Origin: Rhodocollybia butyracea
Taxonomy: Eukaryota > Basidiomycota > Agaricomycetes > Agaricales > Omphalotaceae
Assembly: GCA_015501585.1 (NCBI GenBank)
Contig: JADNRY010000163.1
Coordinates: 1 to 64,000, forward strand
Length of the DNA stretch: 64,000 bases
Direction of reading: 5' to 3'
Every line of letters starts with the position of its first letter. Positions within the stretch are counted from its first letter, which is position 1. Position numbers and translations under genes: made by a program. The notes under the pieces are model-generated. The model was not told the origin of the DNA. It searched no databases and worked only from the letters and a program-made list of their open reading frames with translations. Positions 22,004 to 34,562 of this stretch are shown piece after piece.

Positions 22004-25000
22004 CTAAAATCCTCCTTCTACCCAGTATTTGACCCACTTCCGCACGATAACACTACCCAGAGGTTCCAGATTTCTGGTGCGTTGGCTTAGTCTCTGAACA
22101 TTTGTAGTACCAAGCAGAGTAAGTCCTGCGCTCTCCATTGTCTTTTGCTCAAACTTTCTAAGAGCGTTGTCCGCAGTCACTTGGAGCTTATAGAAATCAA
22201 GTAGCTTTATGGCAGGCTGGGGGAAGCATGTGTGAGCAGGACAGTATGTTGGGATAAATTTGAGAAAAAAGACACGAACAACTTTCTGCATCTCAGTCTC
22301 CGTCGGGTTCCTCGCATATTGCTCAACAGCACTAACCCACTCGGAGTAGGGCACTAATTGAAGTGCATCTGGAGGAAGTCTCTTCGCTTCAAGAAGAGCA
22401 GCCCTGACGTGTTGCATCATGGAAGTCCATGATATTGGTTTGGGATGAACGACATTGACGGCTATCGGCGCTGGCTCCTCACTAAAGCTGATGTCCAGTA
22501 GAGCGTCGCAAACTGCGTCCATTGGTATCCATGAAACAACCTGCAAACATTTGTAAGTACCCGGAATGTTCAACTTCGACTAAAAGATAGATACCCCAAA
22601 GGCATCGGGAAGTATACCAAGACTAAGGCTCGATTTGACAATGATCGGGACCCAGTCAGTGGTGGCCCAGGCTCCATTGGGTGCAGTGGCGCCAGTAATC
22701 TGACCGATCCGGAGCGACGTCCCTTGTAGCCCACTCTTGGCCAATATCTAGAGAGCCAGTTCAGAAAGGAATTATGTGGAGTTTTGTGCATATGCGCATA
22801 CCCGTTCAGTCACATATTTACTCTCTCCATAGCCTCCACCCACAGCATACTTTGCATCCATCACAACATGTTCGGGATAAGGTCCTTGCGTTTGAGCATT
22901 CCATGACTGTGTTGAACTAATTGACGAGGTGAACAGGAATCGCATGGATGAAGATTGCTGACTAGAGCGAGCGAGGTCGACTAATACTCGAGAACCTTTC
23001 ACATGGGGCTCGAAAGACGCTAATGATAGGTTGAAATCGAGCCTCCAGGCATTGTGAATGACCATTGTCAAGTGCTGGTGCAACTGAAAATGAGAAATAT
23101 GAGTCTATCATCTAGCTATAGAGGGTATCCACCTAAACTCGCCTCGTTCAATATATCTGCAGCCAAACCAAGATCATCATGAGATGTTTCTCCAGTTAAA
23201 AACACCAATTTCGGAGAAGATAGAAGATCAACATCGAGAGCCTTGTCTTGGAACCGAGCACGATGTCTATCGAGCATCGAAGTTTGGCTGGATGGCCGGT
23301 TCAGGGTATAGACACGAGCAACCGATTTATTTCGGAGCAAGGACTGGAGAATTTGAGCTCCCAAGTTTCCAGTAGAGCCTGTCAAGAGGACGTATTGCTG
23401 CTGGAGTCTAGTCCCGACGATGCCAGGTATAGGGAGTGGAGCGTCTAAGCCCGTTGAGTATTTAGCAATCATCTCCTCCATCGTTTCTTCCGGGGTTTTC
23501 ACAGGATTTTTACTTTCATTGGGATTAATTACAATATTCGATATAGCTTCGGTGAGCTGAGCAATGGTAGGATGGCTGTAAACAATATTTTGGGTGATCA
23601 AAGTTGAGGTGGAGGAGTGACCCGATTTGCGAAGGGCACCGACGAGATGAAGGCGAACGATTGTAGCAGAAAGACTATACAAGGCCATTAGCATGCGAGT
23701 GAATAAGAAAAGTTGAAAGCATATACCTATCGAACCCATGCTCGAATAAATCTGCTGTGGCAGCCGGAACCTTAGTGGAGAGAATATCCGAGATTTGATC
23801 AACAAGCCATGGTTGAAGATCTACAGCCTTCCAGCTTTTAGGCGGCTCCACCGAGTTACCGGTCATGTTTGATTCAACGGTTTCATATCTAGGGAAAATT
23901 AGGACTATAGGAACAACCGGTAGTAGGACTTACAGTTCATTTATTTCAGAGTCATATAGTGCCATCGCAGCCTCTCGAGCTACTGTACCCTTACCAACTC
24001 GGGGAAGAGGCTTTGTAGGATTAACGACAAGAATCATCTCTTTGAAGATTCGGCTGAACGCAGGTGCCATTTTGTTTGCTTCTTCAATAACCGGCCTAGA
24101 AGATCTGTGTTAGTTAAAATTTAAAAAGTAGATATCACAGAGCAAGAAGGCTTTACCAGATCAGATTCCTGAACTTGGATACTTCAGCGTCGCTGCTCAC
24201 GTCAATCTGATATTCTGGTAAAGGCTCAAGTAATATTCCTGGCTGGTCTCGCTGTCTTCCGAACATGATAGAGCCACTGAGGCTGATGAGTCCCGGTGAG
24301 AGAAGGTCATCAATGCAATGATGTTGAACTTACATTGGACTAGCTGAAATTATGCCCTCTATTGGACCTGGGACGGTTTTTTCACCAGAAGAATGTATCA
24401 ACACATCGTCCATTCGACCAACGCTGAGTAGAACGAATGAGATGACCCGAAGCAGGTATCACACCTGATACACTCACATCTTCCATAGGTTCGGGATAGT
24501 AGGATGAGGTTTGAATAAATCAGAAGTGGCATACCCAGCGACATCTGTAAGGTTCTCAACAGCAACATGATGGGTCTCTGATGTCTGTCGAATGAAAGAT
24601 AAGTAACTAGTATTCATGAATTTGGATAAGCGATACTCACCAAAAACTGAGCTTCATATGTACCGTCGCCTTGCGGCATTAACCGAACGCTAATTTGGTC
24701 TTTAAACTTGAAGTATTGCCATGTTTCGTCAGTATCCAGGCTTAATTCCGAGACTACGCCAAATTCTGTACCACCATATCCAGTAACAATGTGAACTCCA
24801 CGAGAAATGAGAGATTCAGCGATTTGGGGCGCGAGCGGTCCTCCGCCGTATTGTAGACAACGAAGAGTTCGCAAGAATTCCACAGCCTTATCTGATTGGG
24901 CCCAAGTGTGGATAAAGGACGGTACACTTAACATCAGTGTAGGCTTAATTATTTGAGCTGCTTCCAGGACATTTTCGGGGGTTCCAAGGACTGGTACGGC

Positions 25001-25965
25001 CCCAGGTTCTATCACAGTAGGTGCAAATACCGTGGTTGTGATGAGCCCGTACAAAGGCAGCAGGACTTGGACGCAAAACCCCATTATGTGGAAGCTCGGC
25101 ATTCTATGACAATTTAGAAGCTCTGTGCAGGCCGGATGAATAAGTTGCACTCACCCTAAGGCACCCATTATGGGGTTTGAAAAGTTTTCGCGTAGTTTAT
25201 TGATGTACACTGGAATAGTTACCTCAGTCAACTGGGGCTAATGAAAGTTTGAAAAGATTCACATAAAGAAGCAGTACCCATAACAATTTTATGCGTGAGT
25301 GGGATAGGTTTTGGAAGTCCGGTTGACCCCGACGAATGTAGATATAATGCTTTATCCGAATCCTTGGGCGAAACAATTGCTTTAATGGGCTCAAAAGGGT
25401 CCTGTGCTGTTTCCTGTCCAAGGCAAGGATAAACTTGCTGCAAGCTAGGAACCTCTTCGATACTAAGTACATATATCGGGTCGGTCATCTGGATTTCGGC
25501 TTTGAGCCCATCTACGACACCCCGCAGAGTGGTTTGTGTCATTAGCACTCTATGGGCGGACGTTTTGCGAATTAGATGAAGTAGAGCCATTGGTGCATTT
25601 CGGGGTGATATTGGGAAGGGCTGGGGTAGAGAAAAGTCAATACAATGAGATGTACGCATTCAAAGTCAATTTACCACCAAACCAGCCTTCATAATACCAG
25701 TAATCAGAGCGGAATACACTATTGCGTCTACATTTGCAATGATTGCAATAACATCGCCAGGCTGAGAGTCGCCGCGAACAAGCCCTCCAACACGATGGGC
25801 TGCGCGAACATACTCGAGCATGTTGACCTCCTTTGCCGTAGAAGAGTTGGGTTCGGCATAGATGTAAAGAGGAAAGTTTGGGTTGTGCTCGAGATTGAAG
25901 TCTAGGAGGCTAGGAAGGGTAAGCTGAGAGTTTCCAAGAGCAGGAAAGATTACAGCCGAGGACAT
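22004..25965 (-). CDS. NRPS-like adenylate-forming reductase (A-T-R), left copy
   Basis: This is a three-domain enzyme of about 1100 residues in about 13 exons. Its expected reaction is ATP-dependent activation of a carboxylic acid, tethering to a carrier domain, and NAD(P)H reduction to an aldehyde. Start ATG at 25965 (MSSAVIFPALGNSQLT). The adenylation domain shows the A3 loop LHSSGSTGLPKPIPLTH, A5 GYGGTEFG, A7 VGRMDDVLIHSSGEK and A10 LPRVGKGTVAREA. The carrier domain has EHGFDSLSA, whose Ser (phosphopantetheine site) codon is split by an intron. The reductase domain has the Rossmann motif VLLTGSTGNLGAQIL, FTSSIS and the catalytic YGESK, and the gene ends at KYWVEGGF. One intron looks GC-AG. 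All exons join without a stop. The substrate cannot be read from sequence. It shares strand with the glycosyltransferase 1.2 kb downstream. Confidence 0.9.
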
Positions 25966-27201
25966 CTCTTTTAGATAGGGGATGCCTTTCGAGCAAAGAC
26001 TCAGACAAACACACTTGCTTTTATACTTCCCATCCGATCCTATGCAGTCAGAATCTTACATGACTCCTAACAGTCGAGCTTGAGAGTCAGAATCTAATTT
26101 TCAGATAGTGAACAGGAATCATTGTCACATTATTGTCACATCATCATCAGATGCAACTGAGGTCCGAGGAGCGACTAGCGGGCCTGCCATTTGGTTGCAC
26201 CACCAGTTGAGATTGCATCTAAGATGCTGGTGAATTTCCCCGATCTGCACTGGATTGAACTTTGGGTGCTCTCTGGCTTTGGGGCTCGAAGGCCCAATTC
26301 AATTAGCTGGAAAAACTGCAAAAACTAATGAATTGCATTGTCCTGAATCACAAAATGAACTGTGCCTGATAAGAAACATCATGATATCTTACTTTTTTGC
26401 CAGGCTACATCTTTTAATTTCAAACATCTGTTCTTGATGATCATTTGATGGGTATGGATGCTTGCTGGATATTTTCTCAGCCAACACTATAACAGATGTG
26501 ATCCTGGTTGTGCAGTGGGGCTGGGTTGGCCGTTCCTGGTCAGTCATTGAAAATATAGACCCTGACTGAGTCGGGTCGGGATCGATAGGGTCATATGTCT
26601 TCCAACAGATGCCTATGATGCGAACTTGGACAATGGTTCAAAAATGAGCAGAGAAAGCACAAAAATATTAAATTTTGCTTTTGATCATTTTAAAAGCTTT
26701 GGACACTTGAACTCTCGAAAATCGCAAACAATCGAGATATGTGTTATCATGTATTCAATCGAGTGTTGCCGGATATTGAACTTTGGTGACATAGAATGGG
26801 CCATTGTCATATTCTCCTGCGTCCAAACAAATTAAGAAATATTCAACTACTTGAAATAAAGGTAGAGTACAGATGCTATTCAGCCTAGATAGCCTGAGAC
26901 GCTGATCCCCAAAAAGACACATTACTGCAGTCAAAAAACCATGGCGCCGTTTAAATCACTATAATGGTGCCAACCAGGTTTTCGAGCAACGACCGCCGCA
27001 CACATACTTCTGTTGTTTTCTTTCCAATACATGGACTCCGAGTACTCCTGTGCACTCTTCCACTGCTTTGATATGTATGGGCTAAGTCAAGATGCCCAAA
27101 CTGGTATGACAGCCAGTTGATGCTAGGCATCGTCAGCCGCACTTTTGGCGGTTATCCTCCTTGACAGTTCTACGTGGTATACATCTTATTCCTGTTTATG
27201 G
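25966..27201. other. Upstream region of the reductase gene; no other gene seen
   Basis: The first 300 bases upstream of the reductase start are the likely promoter region. The rest shows only short open frames, including a 69-codon plus-strand frame at 26626-26835 without motifs. The same content is mirrored at 40745-41985. Confidence 0.4.
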
Positions 27202-27886
27202 TTCCCGCTTGGATAATTCTTTTTGGCAACCCAATTGCCTGATGACAGCCCCTTGGCAACCCCTTTCACAGTGATACCTTATCTAACAACCTTTCCAGAC
27301 CTCTGAAGGAATGCGCCAGACATGTCACACACTGGTATAATTTACCTCATAACCCCATGTACTGCCATGTACTGATCTGTATAAGACCAACTGATCGGGG
27401 CTAGAGCCCGCATAAACAGCATAAAGGCCTTAAAGTACTAGCAAATTATAATACAACTTAAACTGAGGATTTTCGACGCTGTGGAGAGTTGTAAAGGTGG
27501 GTAATACAACTCAATGTACATGGCTGGTCATGACTTTCCATCATCGCTGATGCCACGCTTCCTGCCGCCCATTGCCAGTCATCATTCCGTTCATTATGCC
27601 GCTTATGATCCCGCTTCCCTGCACACTGTCCCGACTCCCGCTGCCTACTTATTGCCCCGCCCACCAACGTCACAGCTTCATGGAATGTAAGCCTGCACAA
27701 ATCTACGTCAATTTAATGCTAAATACTACTAAATATTTACAACAAGGGCATCAGTAAACATGCCACACCCGTCGGAAGGATCGCCGTTGGTAACCCCAAC
27801 TGAAAGGGTTTCTTGAGTGGGGTTGAGACAAGTCGGGGGCTGTCGTCAGGCAACGGGGTTGCCAAACAGAATCATCCTTCCCGCTT
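27202..27886. mobile_element. Mutator-type MITE with 9-bp target duplication, left copy
   Basis: Terminal inverted repeats of about 45 bp (GGATAATTCTTTTTGGCAAC at 27211; its partner ends at 27877 with GAATCATCC on the plus strand) are imperfect but clear. They enclose about 570 bp without a coding frame. A perfect 9-bp direct repeat TTCCCGCTT flanks it (27202-27210 and 27878-27886). A 9-bp duplication is typical of the Mutator/MULE superfamily. Confidence 0.8.
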
Positions 27887-29407
27887 CCTTGCTCGCATTA
27901 AACTAGCTCATTCTAATAGCTTAGATTTATAGCCTTCCATGTAAATCGGTTTGCAGACTATGCTAATAAAACCATATTTCAGAAAATTTGAACCCTTGAG
28001 TTTAGTAAGTTAGTAGTTATTACTATACATTTGTTTCGCATATGAGTTTCCTTACCTCTTTGAGGTATACTTCTAGCAATATCCATACACTGTCATAGAC
28101 ACTGGGAAATCGGCATGGCGGCTACTATGCCTACCGCCCATGCGCCTCACAATTTGCTGATGAGCACTGCTGCGGCCTAGTTTGGGAACCTCCTGCCCTG
28201 GTTCAGGTGCCCAAGTTCAAATTAAATCTTAGAGTTTGAAGGTCCAATTCAATTCAGTTTATTTAACAATAATTCAATGAATCATTGGACTGGTCCATAA
28301 GAAGCTAAATCTGGATGAATCATGGACTTACACTGATTGCACTGGTTCACTGGTCCAATTCTTCATGATTCATGCAGCTTAAATCAGTGCAAATTTCAAT
28401 CAGAAGAGAGATGGAACTCTTTGGGAACTCTTCTTGGTTGTCTGATAAATTGTGATAAATTGTACATGGCATTCATATCCATATCAGAAGGGAGTACTTG
28501 GATAAACATGTGCAATAAGCCCCTTTGAAGTGTCACACTGACAAAACATTTAACAAAGTCTTTGCTAAGACCAGCATGTACCCCAATCTGGACTTATATT
28601 TTCGCCATATTATTCTATTAAATCCTCTCCAAGATTAATAGGCCGGTGTCAGAGGCTAATTTTCAGCCAGTCATTCCACTCATTCAAAGTGGCCACATCA
28701 CCCCATAAGACAAGAATAATTAATTATCACTGGCACTATCAGTGTCATCAATTATTTTTAGGCAACAGGTTGCGCCGCTGTGAGATAATACAATTATCAG
28801 TTATTATATATATTTTAACAAGTGACTACAGCCAGTGCCTCAGCATAATTGATGGCACTGACAGCATCACTTAATAATTTTTAATAAGTATCTACGTTTT
28901 GGGCTCGCCACATCAGATATGTTAATTGAACCTGGGCAAGTAAACACTAGCCCGAGTACTATATGTTATAAGAGCATAAAGGCCAACATCCTGAGGTCAT
29001 CCACCAGTCTCACCATGCTACTAGTAGACTCTCCAGAACATTTTCACAAGTGTACCAATGTACTCGTTCTGCATGGGTATGGCAGCCCTGTTGTTTCGAA
29101 GTAGGCTAATATATGTGCTATAATGTATAGCTATGCTCAGTGCGCTTTCTATGCATACCGCAAAGTATTCCAAGGTCAAACTCTGCTTATGACTGATGTA
29201 CTCATCAAAGCACAGCTTTCTCCCATAATCGCGGAATGCAGAAACCACGTCAACTTTTGTGAGTATCATCCTTTGGGACGTCCTAGTTTGAGATTATTAT
29301 TGTTTAGACTTCCTCGACGCGCCATGATAATGGTCCCTGTGGACCCCAGAACCCAGTTTAGAGATATTACAGATACACGGTATACATTGTCGCAATCGAT
29401 GCCAACC
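27887..29407. other. Non-coding AT-rich stretch
   Basis: No convincing gene is seen. It contains a small hairpin repeat at 28726-28877. The open frame on the minus strand at 29021-29269 is conserved in the mirror arm but lacks recognisable domains. Confidence 0.4.
28726..28877. repeat. Short inverted repeat, MITE-like hairpin
   Basis: The segment 28739-28755 (TCAGTGTCATCAATTAT) matches the reverse complement of 28845-28861 at 16 of 17 positions, with weaker flanking match. The enclosed about 90 bases are AT-rich. No target duplication is clear. Confidence 0.35.
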
Positions 29408-31263
29408 TGTTCATCCCCGATATTAGCCTAATATTGGCCTAAGGCGTGTAACCGTACATTTTGACACTTTGTACGTGTTATACAATGCAATAAGAGAGTT
29501 ATACGGAGCCCGAGCGTGATAGCTGTTGCCGAGGCAAAGAACTTAACAATAATACTCAGCGAGCCGTGAAGGTACGCCCACAAGCGTAGCCTAGAGCCAA
29601 GCTAGCGAGGATACCTGGGCTGCCCGGAGATGTGACGCTAGACGGTCAATCTAGTTATACCCAAGAGTGTATACTCTCTAAACTACAGGACATCTCGAAG
29701 CGGGATAAGTACTAAGCCAACGCGTTACTCGAGGGAAGGAATTATGAGGGAAGGCATCCCTCGCACTAAGACCCCCAACGAGCTATGTTAAGATGTGGAC
29801 TTTACAGTCCGTAACAATGGACCAGAACAATCCCGAGGGAAACCGTAGAGGTCTATTCGCGGCACCGGTCGCGACCGTGAGGACGGTAGAAACATGCTTA
29901 GCGGATCTACGGAAAGCTACGCGCCGGGATAGCCTTGGCAAATCGAAACATTTGATCTTAGAAATCATACACGGAAGGTCTTATCCGTTAAAGCCGACTA
30001 TCGGGAATCACTTGTACATACTCAGCGCAGTTGCTCGAGATTATCATAAGTGGTGTCGTTGGAAAGCTAGATAACAGGTCTTCTCGAGAGAATGTTAATC
30101 ACACTCAGGATGGACAGAACTATCCGAGGAATAGAATGAAACTCACCCAAGGGAAACCGGGCGGCGAGTGATCATGAAGCGTAAAGGTACTCCTGACCCC
30201 GGAGAATTGTGGAGTAATCGGAGAAACCTCGCTCGGATCAAAACACTCTAAAACTATGTTAATCCTCACGAAATCATATTTTACCTCTAATATATACCCA
30301 AGAATGGACTATTTCTTTATCGTGTGTACCATATATAGGCTGGAGTTTCCTTTCCGAGCCAGATTCCTCTGTTCCACTCTCTTTCCGTCTCTCTCCGTGT
30401 CTGTTTCATCTATTTTTCGTATTAAACTCTCTCTACTCAGTATATAAGCCAGATATATTTATTCAATAAGACAAGTTTCTTGCCCTCGACTTGACCGCTA
30501 AGACCAGTGCTCCGTAGAACGTCCCCACGGGATCAGTAGCGTGACGCCTCCTGACTTGGTTATCTTAAGAAAGTAATAAACTTCACGCGCTTCGCAAAGC
30601 CCATTTATATCTTGATCGAATTTAAGTGTGTAGAGTTCTCTCGAACTCCAGATCAACTCAAATCTAGTTGCTTCCTTAGAGGGGACGGTTTCTAGTAAGG
30701 GATTATTCGGCTCCAGAGTGAGGGTTCCTTAGTTGACTTCTTCACGAAGTTAGACGAGCCACTAAGATTGTGGTACGAGTTCCTAGTGATTAAGTTCACT
30801 CACAATATCGTAGCTTGGCCCAGAGTTTGGTCGAGGACTTTACGGCGTCACAGCAGCTAGTGCCAGAGTTTGCCTAGGGTTGTTGACAAACCTCGAGATT
30901 ACTATTCTAGCTAGAGCCAGAGTTTGCCTAGGAGAATCTTAGTTTCGTTGTATTGGTTTTGGTTTTGGTTAATTGATTTGGACATACATACCCGGTTCCC
31001 TCGTACACTCGTACACCTCAACTAGGCTTCTCTCGACTTAGTTCTAAGAGTTGTCTAAGCTTAGTTACCCACGTTAGCGCTACAGTCTTGAACCTGGAGC
31101 AGTCGCGCGCGTACATCCGATATTACAAAGCTTTCCCTCGGGGAATCTCTGACAACCCGCCCTCGCTCCCTTACATATCGATAGTCTGGTTAGGTGCGGT
31201 AGTGTTTTTGTTAGGTTGTTTTATACCACCTTTCGCATACCTACACGTAAATACCCAAATATC
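29408..31263 (+). repeat. Gypsy 5' LTR, left copy
   Basis: This runs from TGTTCATCCCCG (exact start uncertain) to 'acccaaatatc', immediately before the primer-binding site. It has counterparts at 11589-13866, 1-1401 and, inverted, 36679-38530. No clear TG...CA ends could be fixed, because no 3' LTR of this element is present. Confidence 0.75.
30441..30448 (+). promoter_or_regulatory. TATA box in Gypsy LTR
   Basis: TATATAAG, followed within 25 bases by AT-rich sequence and AATAAG. The same motif occurs at 417-424, 12615-12622 and, on the minus strand, 37495-37502. Confidence 0.4.
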
Positions 31264-31281
31264 TGGAGCCCACCGCGAGGG
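31264..31281 (+). other. Primer-binding site of the left Gypsy copy
   Basis: TGGAGCCCACCGCGAGGG follows the LTR end directly and is identical to the sites at 9226-9243 and 36661-36678. Confidence 0.65.
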
Positions 31282-33957
31282 GTGGAATCTAATTTTATCG
31301 GATTTTACTACAAACCTAGTCCTTGGGTTAGTAGAGTTCATCTTCTTTGTCCTTCGTTCGCTAGTCCACAAGATTAGTGATCCCTCGGATAATACACCTG
31401 ATTCAGAGTCAACTCTTTCCGGAGTAGGCGAACTTCCTGATCCGGGAACATCTGAATTAAGACGCAGTAAAAGAGTACCTAAACCTCGAGAACGATATAA
31501 TAGTAGTGTCGAACCCGAACGTCGACCTCCTTTTTCTGTCACTCGAGCAGGATCTAACACTCCGTCTTCACGCGGATCTAAACCAAGCATAGTCCGTGCG
31601 ACTTCTGAAACAACTCACAGTTGCCAAGAAGTCTTTAAAAGGGAAAGCGAAAGCAGATCCCACTGATACTACTCAAGCCAGTTCACGTACAAGGGTGCTC
31701 CAGCCCGTGTGCAAGACAATTTGACTAGTCAACCTTCATCTTCATCTTCATCTCTTCCTCGTATTCCGAGGAAATCTCTCAGTTAGCTACAGCAGTTAAC
31801 CAACTCTCGTCTTCTATTTTAAACAATCTTACAATGAGTACTACTACAAGCAATAACAACTCGGGTTCGAGCGGGAACGCTGGAGGCTCTAGTGGAAACG
31901 CTGGAGGTTCGAGTGGTTCTGGCGGATCTGGTGGTGCAGCTCCCACGGGAACGAATGCTACGGTTGCGCAATTGTTTGGAGACAAAATTAAGTTAACACA
32001 AGATGAGCTCAATGAATATAACTCGAAGTACCTTCCTAAGCGTAGTAAAACGGCGACACTATTTAATAAAGATGATCCGTCTATGTTGAATGGTTGGATT
32101 GAGGATACTACTCGATTCATTGCCGCGGCAAACATTACCAAGGAAGCAGCAAAAGTGGCGTTGGCGTTGGACTGGATGACTTATTCCACTCGGGAAGCAT
32201 ACAAGTATCTACCCTCCGTCGAAACTCCTAATTTTGCAACAGTTCTTCAGAGATTTACGAGCAATCTTCTCTGAATCGGTAGATAGTGAGCTTGGTTCAC
32301 GCCAAGAGCTCGAGATCTTAACCGGGAAGTTCACACCTCTGGACATTGGTAAACATCAAAAGATCATGATGTATAACCGAGAGTTTAAGAATCTCGTGGA
32401 TAAGCTGATGAAACCGCCGGCAATCCTTTCCAACGCTGAAGCTGTCAAGGCATATCTTGTGCCCATGAGCGAAAGGTTGTATTTAGCGATTTCGCGCGTT
32501 TGTCACAGAATGTTACGCATGTTCAGTTGTTGTCTCGTCGCCGTGAAGATCCTTATCTACTTTCAGAAGTCATGGAAGCAGCCGAGAGTCCGATTTCAGA
32601 ACCCTCGATACCTATTATGGTAACGGAGCTCGTCCAACTGGATCTCAAGGTGTTCCTGACTCTGCCGAAACTTATAGTCGAGGTGCTTATCGTTCAGATT
32701 CTCTCCTCATCTTCCAGAGACCACTCCCGCGGATCCCGTGAAAGTGGAACCTAAGCAGGAAGAAGTGTCGGAAGTTCTCGCGGGAATCGCCTCGATTAAA
32801 GATACTATCGCTCTGAACAGGAAAGAGACTAATTTAGTCTTGGATGGTCACCAAAAGGCTATCTCCTCGATGATGAGCTTAATGAAGGATAATATAGAAT
32901 CCAAACGCTCAGGATACACGTCAACGCAAGTTACTGCGCCGCCGAATACCTCGAAGACCATTCCGGATTGGGGGCAGGGTTGTTTTATGTGCGGGTCACT
33001 AGAACATCGCATGTCGGAGTGCCAATTCTTTAATTCCTACAAGGATAAAGGTTGGTTAGTTCCTGACACTACTCCCGGGTCGAAGAAGTATACTTTGCGC
33101 GATGGTACGCCGTTGCCGAGGAACGACCCTAGTGAATCTCGCCCAGAAAAGATTGCAAGGATTGCAAATCTAAAGGCTGGGATAAGGGTGGAACCAATGC
33201 ATTCTTTGTCGAGGAAGAAGACTACTTGGATACCGAGGAGCAAGAGCCTCACCTCACTTCGTTTTTGGCTTCCATGAAAAAGCTAATGGAGGAACATGAG
33301 ACGAACGGTCGTTATATCGCCGGCTCCGGGGAATCCAAGGAGTCGGGAAACTAATTGCTTCGGCGATGCAGGGTAGAGTCACTAGAGGAAATACTCTAGG
33401 CAAGCAGGCAGACTCGAAAAAGCCCACATCTACGAAGGAATTGGTTAAGAAGGTAGGCCCGCCAACGAAAGGTACCCTTAGGGAGCCCCTAATTGAAAAG
33501 CCACCACCTAAAAGCCCTGCTATTAAAAGAGAAACATAAACAAGTGGAAGTCGTGATTCCCGTGAAAAAGAAGTTTGTTGAGAAAGCTGTTGTCGGCGAC
33601 GATGACGAGTTCTCTCGAGATGGAACTGGAATTATCCTTGATAAGGAAGCTGACGAAGAGTTCGCTCGGAGTCTGGCTGAATTAAGGGAAGAAGCTCCTA
33701 TTCCCGAGATAACTAAGGTTACTCATAGACCATTCGACGCGGTGAAACCACATGCGGTTCATCCCATTCCACGCAATCAACCACGTCTAGAAACCCAAGA
33801 TAAAGACAGTCCTGTCAAGGAGAAGTCTGTCGAGGATAATGGACCCAAATTTAATATTAGAAGTGGATTTCACTTACCTGGAGTCGAGGAAGAAGTCGCT
33901 CGAAAGTTGTTTCGATGCAGAAGTAACGCTGACATCAGAGAGCTATTAGCGCTGAGC
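31282..33957 (+). pseudogene. Gypsy gag and start of pol, left copy, with many single-base frameshifts
   Basis: This is homologous to the 763-codon open frame on the right arm. It carries the Ser/Gly-rich N-terminal region (MSTTTSNNN at 31834), the capsid-like segment, the zinc knuckle CFMCGSLEHRMSEC, and the spacer before protease (from about 33490). About ten one-base gains or losses relative to the right copy break it into short frames, mostly in homopolymers. The sequence stops at 33957, before the protease active site, where the palindrome turns. Confidence 0.85.
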
Positions 33958-33981
33958 TCGTCCTCTCCAGAAAATTATGTT
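33958..33981. other. Unpaired 24-bp spacer at the palindrome centre
   Basis: The left arm ends with GCGCTGAGC (33949-33957) and the right arm begins with its complement GCTCAGCGC (33982-33990). The 24 bases between are not part of either arm. The arms next to the centre are identical except for a one-base gap. Confidence 0.9.
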
Positions 33982-34497
33982 GCTCAGCGCTAATAGCTCC
34001 TCTGATGTCAGCGTTACTTCTGCATCGAACAACTTTCGAGCGACTTCTTCCTCGACTCCAGGTAAGTGAAATCCACTTCTAATATTAAATTTGGGTCCAT
34101 TATCCTCGACAGACTTCTCCTTGACAGGATTGTCTTTATCTTGGGTTTCTAGACGTGGTTGATTGCGTGGAATGGGATGAACCGCATGTGGTTTCACCGC
34201 GTCGAATGGTCTATGAGTAACCTTAGTTATCTCGGGAATAGGAGCTTCTTCCCTTAATTCAGCCAGACTCCGAGCGAACTCTTCGTCAGCTTCCTTATCA
34301 AGGATAATTCCAGTTCCATCTCGAGAGAACTCGTCATCGTCGCCGACAACAGCTTTCTCAACAAACTTCTTTTTCACGGGAATCACGACTTCCACTTGTT
34401 TATGTTTCTCTTTAATAGCAGGGCTTTTAGGTGGTGGCTTTTCAATTAGGGGCTCCCTAAGGGTACCTTTCGTTGGCGGGCCTACCTTCTTAACCAA
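33982..34497 (-). pseudogene. Gypsy pol N-terminal segment, right copy
   Basis: The minus-strand frame is rich in Lys/Glu (KEKHKQVEVVIPVKKKFVE, KFNIRSGFHLPGVEEEVAR, EELLALS). This is the segment that precedes the aspartic protease in basidiomycete Gypsy elements. The frame runs through the 24-bp spacer and stops just inside the other arm. Protease, reverse transcriptase and integrase are absent. Confidence 0.7.
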
Positions 34498-34562
34498 TTC
34501 CTTCGTAGATGTGGGCTTTTTTCGAGTCTGCCTGCTTGCCTAGAGTATTTCCTCTAGTGACT

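Larger units (their letters stand above)
13867..33957 (+). repeat. Left arm of a giant inverted duplication (palindrome)
   Basis: Every feature here reappears in reverse order and opposite strand at 33982-53480. Paired coordinates sum to about 67941-67952 through most of the arm, and to 67418 then 67347 outside two deletions in the right arm (535 bp and 72 bp). Many open frames are identical or differ by one to five residues between arms. The left arm begins inside a Copia element exactly at the end of an LTR and ends inside a Gypsy gag-pol. Confidence 0.95.

Noticed and set aside
29021..29269. 82-codon frame conserved in both arms
   Set aside because: Identity between arms only reflects the duplication; no domain, splice structure or codon pattern supports a gene.
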